Translations under genes and position numbers: made by a program
DNA from: Nocardia anocheti
GTDB lineage: Bacteria > Actinomycetota > Actinomycetes > Mycobacteriales > Mycobacteriaceae
Length of the DNA stretch: 64,000 nt
Assembly (NCBI RefSeq): GCF_029675105.1
Contig: NZ_JAQQFV010000001.1
Span: 1-64,000 of the forward strand
Reading direction: 5' to 3'
Notes under the pieces: generated by a model
What the model saw: the letters and a program-made list of their open reading frames with translations, nothing else
The model's database searches: none
Told to the model about the DNA's origin: nothing
Shown: in pieces, positions 9,925 through 17,667 of the stretch
Layout of the letters: each line of letters begins with the position of its first letter
Numbering within the stretch: the first letter of the stretch is position 1

Positions 9925-10896
9925 CTATGGGGTTTGGTGAGCGGAACAAACGATCCGCGGCAACTGCCCGAGCCTGCTGGCCGTGCGCGCGAGCTCGGCG
10001 ACGGCGGGCACCCCGGCGGTCAATTCGTCCACCGGTTCGGCGGCGTGCACGGTGCACGGGATATCGGCGTCGTAGAGCACGTCGATGAGGTTGACCAGCC
10101 GCATGGCCCAGTCCGAGGGCACTTTCCGCAGCGGGGGAACCCCGCACAGCGTCCATCGTCGGAAGCGCCGGGCCAGCGCGAGATAGTCGGCGGCGCCGGT
10201 CGCGGCACCGCACAGCTGGGCGAATCCGAAAGTCACCGCCTCGCCGTCGACGGCCAGCGCGCGGACCGCGCGGCCATTGCCCAACTCGATCGTGACACCG
10301 CCCGATGCCCGCGCACCCGACTCCGCGTCGAGGACATAGGCACCGGAGACGAATCCGGTGTCGCCGTAACCGCCCAGGGTGCGGTAGTCGAGCGGGCCGT
10401 CGAGGCTCACGACGTCGAGGTGCGCGAGGATGCACTCGATGGTGGGCACGAATCGGTCGTGGAACAGCGGGTTGGGCAGCAGCTCACGGGGTGCGTAGTT
10501 GGAGGTGACCACCAGGGTGCGGCGCTGGGCGAACAGTGTGTCCAGTAGTCGCGTGACCAGCATGGCGTCGCCGATGTCGTTGACGTGGAACTCGTCGAAG
10601 CAGACCAGATCCGCGTCGGAGAGCAGGGCCGCGACGGCGCGTTCGATCGACCCGAGTTCGTGATTGGCCGCGTGCAGGGCGGCGAAGAAGCTGTGGAAGT
10701 GGAACCGGCGTTTGCGCTCGGAGCGCACGTCGGCGAGGAAGCGGTCCATCATCATCGTCTTGCCGCGTCCCGGCCTGCCGTGCAGGTAGAGGCCCCGGTG
10801 CCGTTTACGTGGTCGGCCGTGCCGGTCGAGTAGCGCCGCGAGCGCGTCACCCACCGCCACCTGGGCCGGATCGAGAATCACCGTGCTGTTCGCCAT
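9925..10896 (-). CDS. zapE: AFG1/ZapE-type P-loop ATPase
   Basis: A 323-residue AFG1-family ATPase. Walker A is LYLHGRPGRGKTMMMDRF and Walker B is LVCFDEFHVNDIGDAMLV; the family's FHFHSFF and VVTSNYAPRELLPNPLFHDRF are also present. The start ATG at 10894-10896 has AGGAGGAGG upstream; a GTG two codons earlier would overlap that site. In proteobacteria ZapE acts at the Z-ring and in mitochondria Afg1 assists membrane-protein turnover; the actinobacterial role is not established. It is divergent from a TetR gene, with a palindromic operator in the 67-bp gap. Confidence 0.88.
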   Translation of the reverse strand: MANSTVILDPAQVAVGDALAALLDRHGRPRKRHRGLYLHGRPGRGKTMMMDRFLADVRSERKRRFHFHSFFAALHAANHELGSIERAVAALLSDADLVCFDEFHVNDIGDAMLVTRLLDTLFAQRRTLVVTSNYAPRELLPNPLFHDRFVPTIECILAHLDVVSLDGPLDYRTLGGYGDTGFVSGAYVLDAESGARASGGVTIELGNGRAVRALAVDGEAVTFGFAQLCGAATGAADYLALARRFRRWTLCGVPPLRKVPSDWAMRLVNLIDVLYDADIPCTVHAAEPVDELTAGVPAVAELARTASRLGQLPRIVCSAHQTP

Positions 10897-10910
10897 TGCC
10901 ACCTCCTCCT

Positions 10911-10934
10911 GATCCTCTACAGTTGTAGAGGATC
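10911..10934. promoter_or_regulatory. 24-bp perfect palindrome, likely TetR operator
   Basis: Two perfect 11-bp arms (GATCCTCTACA and its complement) are separated by GT. It sits between divergent zapE and tetR genes, 14 bp before the zapE start and 29 bp before the TetR start. This is the expected size and place for an autoregulatory TetR operator that could also control zapE. Confidence 0.75.
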
Positions 10935-10963
10935 AGTTCACGGCCCGACCAGCGAAGGTGACG

Positions 10964-11590
10964 ATGTCCACAGACCGGCGCGGCCAGATCGTGCGAGGCG
11001 CGATCGACCTCATCGCCACCAGCGGTATCCGCGCGCTCACCCACCGCGCCGTCGACACCCGCCTCGACCTGCCACCGGGCTCGACCTCGTACTACTTCCG
11101 CACCAGACACGCCCTGATCGCGGCCGTCGCCGACGGCATCACCGCCCGCTCCCGTGCCGATTTCGCGACGGCGCACGACCTGTCCACGGCACCGGGCGAG
11201 CCCGACCCGGCCACCGCGCGATCGACCGATCCGGTGCGGGTGGCGCAGGGCATCGGCGCCTGGCTGGCACGGTTGCTCACCGAGCGCCGCAACGAGCTGA
11301 TCGCCCGGCACGCGCTGATCATCGAGGTGCGTGCCGACCCCGACCTGCACGCGCGCCTGGCGGGCAGCCTGTTCTCCCTCGACCGCGCGAGCGAGCTGTG
11401 CGCCGCACTCGGCGCCCCCGATCCGCGCCGCGCGGCGGGCGACTTCCTCGCCCTACTGGAGGGGCTGGTCTTCGACCGCTTCGCGGGGCTGCGCGCGGAC
11501 CGCCCGGTCACCGCGCGCGAGCTGGCTGATCCTGTCTCACAGTTTCTGACGACCGTGAATAGTGACTATTCCCAACCCAATTCCGAATAG
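10964..11590 (+). CDS. TetR-family transcriptional regulator
   Basis: A 208-residue regulator. The N-terminal TetR HTH reads AIDLIATSGIRALTHRAVDT followed by LPPGSTSYYFRTRHALI, the family's recognition helix and YYFxxR turn. The C-terminal ligand domain is unassigned. ATG at 10964 with GAAGG upstream was chosen over a GTG two codons earlier. The adjacent 24-bp palindrome at 10911-10934 is the probable binding site. The 3' end overlaps the convergent NUDIX gene by 25 bp. Confidence 0.88.
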   Translation: MSTDRRGQIVRGAIDLIATSGIRALTHRAVDTRLDLPPGSTSYYFRTRHALIAAVADGITARSRADFATAHDLSTAPGEPDPATARSTDPVRVAQGIGAWLARLLTERRNELIARHALIIEVRADPDLHARLAGSLFSLDRASELCAALGAPDPRRAAGDFLALLEGLVFDRFAGLRADRPVTARELADPVSQFLTTVNSDYSQPNSE

Positions 11591-12000
11591 GGCTCACCGG
11601 AATCGAGTGCGGAAATTCCGAGGGCCGAATATTCGAGCAGATCGACCGGAAGATCGTGCACCGTAAACCACTGCAGCGCATAGCATTTTTCGGGTTCCCG
11701 ATTGAAAGGCTCGCCCTGCCAGCGTTCGGTGCGGAAGAACAGCCCGAGCCGCGCGTCCCCGGTGGACGCGGTGACGTGGGCGGTGTGCACCAGCCGCAAG
11801 TCGGCCGGGACGATCTCGACGCCGACCTCCTCGGCGGCCTCGCGCGCCGCGCCCACCCGCGCGGACTCCCCCGCCTCCAGCTTGCCCGAGGGCAGATGCC
11901 AGTGATTGTCGTACTTGTCGCCGCTGCGGCGCAGGCTCAGCAGGATCTGATCTCCCCGGATCAGCAGGAGGTGGACGTCGACGACATGGCGTGGGATCAC
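11566..12000 (-). CDS. NUDIX hydrolase
   Basis: About 144 residues with a complete Nudix box: GKLEAGESARVGAAREAAEEVGVE fits Gx5Ex7REUxEExGU. The N-terminal strand is VVDVHLLLIRGDQILLSLRR. The substrate (a nucleoside diphosphate-X compound) cannot be predicted. The open frame extends to 12051, but only a TTG is there; the GTG at 11998-12000 is the more plausible start, with moderate certainty. It is convergent with tetR and head-to-head with an acetyltransferase. Confidence 0.82.
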   Translation of the reverse strand: MIPRHVVDVHLLLIRGDQILLSLRRSGDKYDNHWHLPSGKLEAGESARVGAAREAAEEVGVEIVPADLRLVHTAHVTASTGDARLGLFFRTERWQGEPFNREPEKCYALQWFTVHDLPVDLLEYSALGISALDSGEPYSELGWE

Positions 12001-12044
12001 CCCGTCGAGCCTACGAGCCCGCGCGGGTGGGCGAGAATCACTCG

Positions 12045-12623
12045 ATGGCAAGCGATCCCCACATGCTGATCCACGATCCCGAACGCCTCGCCCAGGGCGA
12101 ACGAGTCCTCGGCGCCGAGTTCTCCGCGATGCACCAGCGCGTCCTCGCGGTCACCGCGCTCACCGCCCGCCTCAACGCCACGCCCTTCGACGACGAACCG
12201 GCCAAGGCCGCGCTGTTCGAACAGATCCTGGGCCGCCCGCTCCCCCCGGGCGTCACCATCTACCCGCCCTTCTACACCGACCACGGATTGAACCTGGACC
12301 TGGCCGAGCGGGTCTTCGTGAACCAGGGCTGCACGTTCCTCGACTACGCGGGCATCCGACTGGGCCGAGGCGTGATGATCGGCCCGAAGGCCACCTTCAT
12401 CACCATGGGTCATCCGGTGGACCCCGAGGAGCGCCGCCGCATCCTCACCGGCGCACCGATCGACATCGCCGAGAACGTCTGGATCGGCGCGGGCGCGACC
12501 ATCCTGCCCGGCGTCAGCATCGGGCGCGACGCCGTGGTCGCCGCGGGAGCCGTCGTGGCCGACGACGTACCCCCGGCGACCCTGGTGACCGGCCCCAAGG
12601 CCACGGTCAACCGCACCTGGTAG
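12045..12623 (+). CDS. Sugar O-acetyltransferase, LacA/NodL/Maa type (left-handed beta-helix)
   Basis: A 192-residue hexapeptide-repeat acetyltransferase. It has the N-terminal Mac domain (ALFEQILGRPLP), then beta-helix coils with GRGVMIGPKATFITMGHPVD. That stretch holds the catalytic His. GAPIDIAENVWIGAGATILP and GRDAVVAAGAVVADD follow. It acetylates a sugar or sugar-like acceptor from acetyl-CoA; the acceptor is unknown. The ATG at 12045 follows the Mac-domain spacing better than upstream starts. Confidence 0.88.
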   Translation: MASDPHMLIHDPERLAQGERVLGAEFSAMHQRVLAVTALTARLNATPFDDEPAKAALFEQILGRPLPPGVTIYPPFYTDHGLNLDLAERVFVNQGCTFLDYAGIRLGRGVMIGPKATFITMGHPVDPEERRRILTGAPIDIAENVWIGAGATILPGVSIGRDAVVAAGAVVADDVPPATLVTGPKATVNRTW

Positions 12624-12719
12624 CCCGGCGCGAACACCGCTGAACCGGGGCGTGATGCTCGGCCTCCGCAACCGAGCGGTGAGCACCGGGCCAGCGGTCG
12701 GACGCCCGACAACCCGCAG

Positions 12720-13904
12720 CTAGGCGGTGAGGACCAGGCCTGAGGTGGGGACGCCGGTGCCCGCGGTGACGAGGATGCGTTCGAGGGTGTCGACCTGGTT
12801 GACCGAGGTGCCGCGGATCTGGCGGACGGCTTCGGCGATGCCGTTCATGCCGTGGATGTAGGCCTCGCCGAGTTGGCCACCGTGGGTGTTGAGGGGCAGT
12901 CTGCCGCCGAGTTCGATGGCGCCGTCGGCGATGAAGTCCTTGGCTTCGCCGCGTGCGCAGAAACCCAGTTCCTCGAGCTGCATGAGGACGAAGGGGGTGA
13001 AGTGGTCGTAGAGGATGGCGGCCTGCATGTCGGCGGCGGTCAGGCCGCTCTGGGCCCACAGTTGGTCACCGACGAGGCCCATTTCCGGGAGGCCGGTCAT
13101 GGCGTCGCGGTAGTAGCTGGTCATCACGTACTGGTCGGCGCCGCTGCCCTGCGCGGCGGCGGCGATGATCGCCGGGCGCTGGGGCAGATCCGCGGCCCGT
13201 TCGGCGCTGGTGACGACGATGGCCACGCCGCCGTCGGATTCCTGGCAGCAGTCGAGCAGGTGCAGCGGTTCGGCGATCCAGCGGGATTGCTGGTGCTGTT
13301 CCAGCGTGATCGGCTTGCCGTGGAAGAAGGCGTTCGGGTTCACCGCCGCGTGTTTGCGGTCGGCCACCGCGACGGCGCCGAAATCGGCACTGGTGGCACC
13401 GCTGACGTGCATGTACCGGCGCGCGACCATGGCCACCTGCGCGGCCGGGGTGCCCAGCCCCTGCGGGTAGGCCCAGCCCGCGTCGATTCCCGACGAGGTG
13501 GGCGCGGCGGCCAGCGCGGGTGAGAACTGGCCGAAGCGGGCGCCGGAACGTTCGTTGAACGCGCGGTAGGCCACCACGACATCGGCGACCCCGGTCGCCA
13601 CCGCCATGGCCGCCTGCTGCACGGTCGCGCAGGCCGCGCCACCGCCGTAGCCGATGTGGCTGAAGAACTTCAGGCTCGGGATGCCGACGGCCCTGGCCAC
13701 GGCGGCCTGGGTGTTGGTGTCCATGGTGAAGGTGGTCAGGCCGTCGACGTCGGCGGGGGTGAGCCCGGCGTCGGCGAGTGCGGCGCTGACGGCCTCGGCG
13801 GCCAGGCGCAGTTCGCTGCGACCGGAGTCCTTGGAGAAGTCGGTGGCTCCGATGCCGACGATCGCGGCGCGGCCGGACAGACCCGGCGCCTGCGCGGTAC
13901 TCAT
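12720..13904 (-). CDS. ltp2: Steroid side-chain retro-aldolase Ltp2 (thiolase-like lipid transfer protein)
   Basis: A 394-residue SCP2-thiolase-fold protein (AAIVGIGATDFSKDSGRSEL at the N-terminus; GGYGGGAACATVQQ-like region near residue 90; LNTHGGQLGEAYIHGMNG late). It has the length of Rv3540c Ltp2. Ltp2 with the ChsH2 DUF35 domain cleaves 17-hydroxy-3-oxo-pregnene-20-carboxyl-CoA to the 17-ketosteroid plus propionyl-CoA, the last side-chain step. Its ATG overlaps the chsH1 stop (ATGA). It is the last gene of the six-gene KstR-controlled operon. Confidence 0.92.
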   Translation of the reverse strand: MSTAQAPGLSGRAAIVGIGATDFSKDSGRSELRLAAEAVSAALADAGLTPADVDGLTTFTMDTNTQAAVARAVGIPSLKFFSHIGYGGGAACATVQQAAMAVATGVADVVVAYRAFNERSGARFGQFSPALAAAPTSSGIDAGWAYPQGLGTPAAQVAMVARRYMHVSGATSADFGAVAVADRKHAAVNPNAFFHGKPITLEQHQQSRWIAEPLHLLDCCQESDGGVAIVVTSAERAADLPQRPAIIAAAAQGSGADQYVMTSYYRDAMTGLPEMGLVGDQLWAQSGLTAADMQAAILYDHFTPFVLMQLEELGFCARGEAKDFIADGAIELGGRLPLNTHGGQLGEAYIHGMNGIAEAVRQIRGTSVNQVDTLERILVTAGTGVPTSGLVLTA

Positions 13905-14323
13905 TTCGCCTCCAGTTCGGGCAGGTCGATGACGGCGGTGGCGGTGATGTGCTCGCCGAGACTGTCGCGTCCGCGCACATCGAGGGTGACCCGGGCTCCC
14001 GCGATCTCGGTGACGGTGCCCGAAAGGGTCAGCGTGTCACCGGAATACAGCGGCACGCCCAGGCGCAGCGCGATCGACTTCACCAGCGCGCGCGGCCCGG
14101 CCCAGTCGGTGACGAAGCGCTGCACCAGGCCGGTGTCGGTGAGGATGTTGACGAAGATGTCGCTGGAACCGCGCTCGACCGCCTTGTCGCGGTCGTGGTG
14201 CACGTCCTGGAAGTCCCTGGTGGCCAGGGCGGTGCTGATCACGAAGGTGGGATCGGCGTGGATCACCAGCTCCGGCAGCGTGGTACCCACCGCTAGCGCG
14301 GTGAGATCGACGGTGGAGGTCAT
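13901..14323 (-). CDS. chsH1: MaoC-like hydratase subunit ChsH1
   Basis: A 140-residue single hot-dog MaoC protein; DFQDVHHDRDKAVERG carries the hydratase-type Asp/His region and FVNILTDTGLVQRF follows. In mycobacteria ChsH1 (Rv3541c) and ChsH2 form a heterotetrameric hydratase acting on the 3-carbon steroid side-chain enoyl-CoA made by FadE28-FadE29. The start ATG has AAAGGA upstream. It follows chsH2 after 136 bp and overlaps ltp2 by 4 nt. Confidence 0.92.
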   Translation of the reverse strand: MTSTVDLTALAVGTTLPELVIHADPTFVISTALATRDFQDVHHDRDKAVERGSSDIFVNILTDTGLVQRFVTDWAGPRALVKSIALRLGVPLYSGDTLTLSGTVTEIAGARVTLDVRGRDSLGEHITATAVIDLPELEAK

Positions 14324-14459
14324 CGTGGCGTCCTTTCCGGACGGCGGCGCACGGCGCGCGAGACGGTGCGGCGAGCTACGGGCAGGCTGGTCGAGCGCGA
14401 GGGCGGCCCCACCGGGCCGGGAGACCGGCGGCGGACGGGTAGCGGGCCCGCGTCCGCGC

Positions 14460-15416
14460 TCATCCGGCCGCCCGCCAGTACGGGAGCACCGTGCCGTCGG
14501 GCAGCCGTTCGAAGGCCGCCCGCACGGGTGCCCCGATGGCCACCTCGTCGGGGTCGAGCCCGCGCAGCTCGCCGAGCATGCGCACGCCCTCGTCGAGTTC
14601 GACCAGCGCGACCACGAAGGGCAGCTCGCGGCCCGGCACCTTGGGCGCGTGATGCACCACGAAACTGAACACCGTGCCCGTCCCGGCGGCGACGACGTAA
14701 TCGGTGGGCTCGGCCTTGTCCTGCCAGAGCGCGGGCACCGGCGGGTGTTGCAACGTACCGTCGGGCTTACGTTGGATGCGCAGTTCGCCGAGTTCGGTAC
14801 CGGCCCAGAAGAATTCGGTGTCGCGCGAGATCACCGGGCCGACCCGACCCGCCGGTGCGGCCTCGATGGCGCCGTCCGCTGACGCGGGCGCGGTCGTGCC
14901 GGGCGCGAATTTCAGGATGCGGAACAGCATCTCGGTGACCACCTCGTCACCGACCGACCAGGTGGTGGTGAAGGTGAGGAACCAGCCGTCGCCGAGCCCG
15001 GTGCGCTTGGGGCCCTTGAACTCCGAGAGCTCGCTGGAGACGGTCACCTCCTCGCCGGGACGCAGGTAGCGGTGGTAGGTCTGCTCACAGTTGGTGCCGA
15101 CGACGGAGGTGAAGCCCGCGTCGTCGAGCAGCTGGGTGGCCAGGCCGAGCGGGTCGTCGGCGGCGCGCACGCCGTGCAGGCCGTTCATCGTCCACACCTG
15201 CGCCATGGCGGGCGGGGCGACGATGCCGGAGTGCCCGGCGGCCTTGGCGGCGTCCTCGTCGACGTAGATCGGGTTGGTGTCGCCGATCGCCTCGACCCAG
15301 TTGTTGATCATCGGCTGGTTCACCGGGTCACGGCCCGCGCGGGGTGCGGAGGCCCCGGCGGCGGCCAGCTTGGCGAGTGCCTCGGGGAGTTCTTCGGGGG
15401 CGATGCTGTCCGGCAC
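14460..15416 (-). CDS. chsH2: ChsH2: MaoC-DUF35 fusion subunit of steroid enoyl-CoA hydratase/aldolase
   Basis: A 318-residue two-domain protein. Residues 1 to about 170 form a MaoC-like hot-dog (MINNWVEAIGDTNPIYVDED, IVAPPAMAQVWTM). Residues about 190 to 318 form a DUF35 OB-fold (LRIQRKPDGTLQHPPVPALW, GTVFSFVVHHAPKVPG). The CxxC zinc-ribbon pair found in many DUF35 proteins is absent here. The hydratase domain pairs with ChsH1 and the DUF35 domain binds the Ltp2 aldolase. GTG start with AAGGAG 6 nt upstream. It lies 19 bp after fadE29. Confidence 0.92.
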   Translation of the reverse strand: MPDSIAPEELPEALAKLAAAGASAPRAGRDPVNQPMINNWVEAIGDTNPIYVDEDAAKAAGHSGIVAPPAMAQVWTMNGLHGVRAADDPLGLATQLLDDAGFTSVVGTNCEQTYHRYLRPGEEVTVSSELSEFKGPKRTGLGDGWFLTFTTTWSVGDEVVTEMLFRILKFAPGTTAPASADGAIEAAPAGRVGPVISRDTEFFWAGTELGELRIQRKPDGTLQHPPVPALWQDKAEPTDYVVAAGTGTVFSFVVHHAPKVPGRELPFVVALVELDEGVRMLGELRGLDPDEVAIGAPVRAAFERLPDGTVLPYWRAAG

Positions 15417-15435
15417 GCGCGGCTCCTTACAATGC

Positions 15436-16599
15436 TCATCGGGGAACGCGCGGCAGTTCCAGGCCAGCGGAGGCCACCAGTTCGCGCATGATCTCGTTGA
15501 CGCCGCCGCCGAAGGTGACGACGAGGTTCTGCTTGGTCCGCCGGTCCAGCCAGCCCAGCAGTTCGGCGGTGCCCGGCTCGGCCGGATCGCCGTAGCGGCC
15601 CACGATCTCCTCCACGATCCGGCCCGCCTCCTGCAGCGATTCGGTGGAGAAGATCTTGGTGGCCGAGGCGTCGGCGATCACGGTGTTCTGCGCGGCGGCC
15701 GGGTCGGCGGCGGCGACCTGCCAGTTCAGTAATTCGTTGAGCCGCACCATGGTTCGAACCCGTCCCAGCGCGCGGCGCACTTCGGGTTCGCCGAGCAGTT
15801 CGTGCGCGGCCGACCAGTCCTTCAACCGGTCGTAGAGCTGCTCGATCTTGCCCGAGGGGCCCAGGCTCACCCGCTCGTGGTTGAGCTGGGTGGTGATCAG
15901 CCGCCAGCCGCGGTTCTCCTCGCCGACCAGCATCTCCGCCGGAACCCGTACGTCGTCGAAGTAGGTGGCGTTGGTGTGGTGGGCGCCGTCGCAGGTGATG
16001 ATCGGCGTCCAGGAGTAGCCGGGGTCCTCGGTGTCGACGATGAGGATCGTGATGCCGCGATGGCGCGACTCGACGGTGCCGGTGCGGCAGGCCAGCCAGA
16101 CGTAGTCGGCGTCGTGGGCGCCGGTGGTGAAGATCTTCTGGCCGTTGACGACCCAGTCACCGTTGGACTCCCTGACCGCGGTGGTGCGCAGCGCGGCGAG
16201 GTCGGTGCCCGCCTCCGGCTCGGAGTAGCCGATCGCGAAATGGATGTCGCCGGAGAGGATTCCGGGCAGGAACTTCTTCTTCTGTGCCTCGGTGCCGTAC
16301 TTCTGCAGGGTCGGGCCCACGGTCAGCAGGGTCACCAGCGGCAGCGGCACATCGGCGCGCACCGCCTCGTTGAAGAAGATCTGCTGTTCCATCGGGCCGA
16401 AGCCCTGGCCGCCGAATTCCTTCGGCCAGCCGACGCCGAGCCAGCCGTCACGGCCCATCCGGCGGACCACCGCGCGGTAGGCGGGGCCGTGCCGGTTGAC
16501 CGCCATCTCGGCGTGTTCCTCCGGCGTGACGAGATCGGCGAAATAGGAACGCAATTCTTCGCGCAACCGCCGCTGTTCGGCGGTCAGATCGATGAACAT
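15436..16599 (-). CDS. fadE29: Acyl-CoA dehydrogenase FadE29 (ChsE2), steroid side chain
   Basis: A 387-residue acyl-CoA dehydrogenase, exactly the length of mycobacterial FadE29. It has FAIGYSEPEAGTDLAALRT (FAD/substrate loop), NGQKIFTTGAHDADYVWLA and a C-terminal FGGGVNEIMREL. FadE28 and FadE29 form an alpha2beta2 enzyme that dehydrogenates the propionyl (3-carbon) side chain of steroid-CoA. The ATG at 16597-16599 lies inside the 3' end of fadE28 (16-nt overlap) with CAGGAGG-like sequence upstream; a longer open frame exists but is a fadE28 shadow. Confidence 0.93.
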   Translation of the reverse strand: MFIDLTAEQRRLREELRSYFADLVTPEEHAEMAVNRHGPAYRAVVRRMGRDGWLGVGWPKEFGGQGFGPMEQQIFFNEAVRADVPLPLVTLLTVGPTLQKYGTEAQKKKFLPGILSGDIHFAIGYSEPEAGTDLAALRTTAVRESNGDWVVNGQKIFTTGAHDADYVWLACRTGTVESRHRGITILIVDTEDPGYSWTPIITCDGAHHTNATYFDDVRVPAEMLVGEENRGWRLITTQLNHERVSLGPSGKIEQLYDRLKDWSAAHELLGEPEVRRALGRVRTMVRLNELLNWQVAAADPAAAQNTVIADASATKIFSTESLQEAGRIVEEIVGRYGDPAEPGTAELLGWLDRRTKQNLVVTFGGGVNEIMRELVASAGLELPRVPR

Positions 16600-17648
16600 C
16601 TTGCTCCCAGGAGGTCGAGGCGCAGCCCCGCGCCGCCGAGCAGACGGGCGAGGTCCTTGGCCTGTGAGTAGTACCGGTGCATCGGGTGGGTGATATCCAC
16701 GCCCAGTCCACCGTGCAGGTGGTGGCATTGCTGCATGGCGCGCGGAACTTCGGCCGCCGCCCAGTAGGCGAGCACGTCGAGGTCCTCATCGATGCGCTGC
16801 CGATGTTCCGGCGACGCGTCGTCGTGGGCCAGTGCCCAGCACGCCGACTCCGCGGCCACGTGCAGGGTGCGCGAGACCACGTAGAGATCGGCGATCTGCT
16901 GGGCCACCGCCTGGAATTCGGCCAGCGGCCTGCCGAACTGCTCGCGGGTGCGCACGTGCTCGGCGGTGAGCGTGAGCGCGCCCTTCAGCAGGCCGTCGGC
17001 CACCGCGCCGATGGTCGCCAGCGCGTGCCGGTGCAGGCCGGGCAGCGCGTCGGGCAGCAGTTGGTCGGCCGGGATCTCGACCGCGTCGAGCACCAGTGTG
17101 GCCTCCGGAATACCGGCCGAACCGACCACCGGCACGATCTCCAGCCCCGGCGCCACCGAATCCACCAGCGCCACACCGAGATCGGTGGGCACCAGGATCC
17201 AGCGCGCCTGCTCGGCGTAGATCACACCCACCTTGCGGCCGGTGATCCGCACGGTCTCGCCGTCGCGCACCGCCCTGGTGGTGGGCGCGGTGGTGAACGG
17301 CGCGCCCGCCTCGTTGAGCGCGGCGGTGAGCACGGTGCCCTTGCCGACCTCGGCGAGCACGCGCTCGGCCAGCTCGTCGGACAGCTGCGAGAGCAGCGGC
17401 AGCACGCCGAACCCGAAGGTCGGCAGCGCGGGCACCGCGACGGCGTCGGTGGCCAGCTCCATGAGCAGCGCCGACACCTCCAGCAGACCCATGCCGTCGC
17501 CACCGAAACGCTCGGGCACGGGGACCGCGAGCAGGCCGGAGTCGATCAGGCTGGGCCACAATTCCATATCGCGCGCCCGCTCTCGTTCGAGCAGGCTCAC
17601 GACCACCTCGGCTACTGCGTCGGCGCTTTCGTCGCGGGTGAAGTCCAC
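16584..17648 (-). CDS. fadE28: Acyl-CoA dehydrogenase FadE28 (ChsE1), partner of FadE29
   Basis: A 354-residue acyl-CoA dehydrogenase-like subunit. It ends with the FadE28-type C-terminus (HHLHGGLGVDITHPMHRYYS, LLGARCSSI) and has VPERFGGDGMGLLEV near the N-terminus. It pairs with FadE29 to make the heteromeric steroid-CoA dehydrogenase. The GTG at 17646-17648 with GGAGG 6 nt upstream sets the length near the family's 340; upstream Met codons lack such a site. It lies 19 bp after fadE34 and overlaps fadE29. Confidence 0.92.
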   Translation of the reverse strand: MDFTRDESADAVAEVVVSLLERERARDMELWPSLIDSGLLAVPVPERFGGDGMGLLEVSALLMELATDAVAVPALPTFGFGVLPLLSQLSDELAERVLAEVGKGTVLTAALNEAGAPFTTAPTTRAVRDGETVRITGRKVGVIYAEQARWILVPTDLGVALVDSVAPGLEIVPVVGSAGIPEATLVLDAVEIPADQLLPDALPGLHRHALATIGAVADGLLKGALTLTAEHVRTREQFGRPLAEFQAVAQQIADLYVVSRTLHVAAESACWALAHDDASPEHRQRIDEDLDVLAYWAAAEVPRAMQQCHHLHGGLGVDITHPMHRYYSQAKDLARLLGGAGLRLDLLGARCSSI

Positions 17649-17667
17649 GGCGTCCTCCCTCATCGAG

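Noticed and set aside
12624..12719. Possible terminator between the acetyltransferase and ltp2
   Set aside because: Only an imperfect, widely spaced repeat (CCGCTG...CCAGCGG) is seen, without a T-run; too weak to call.
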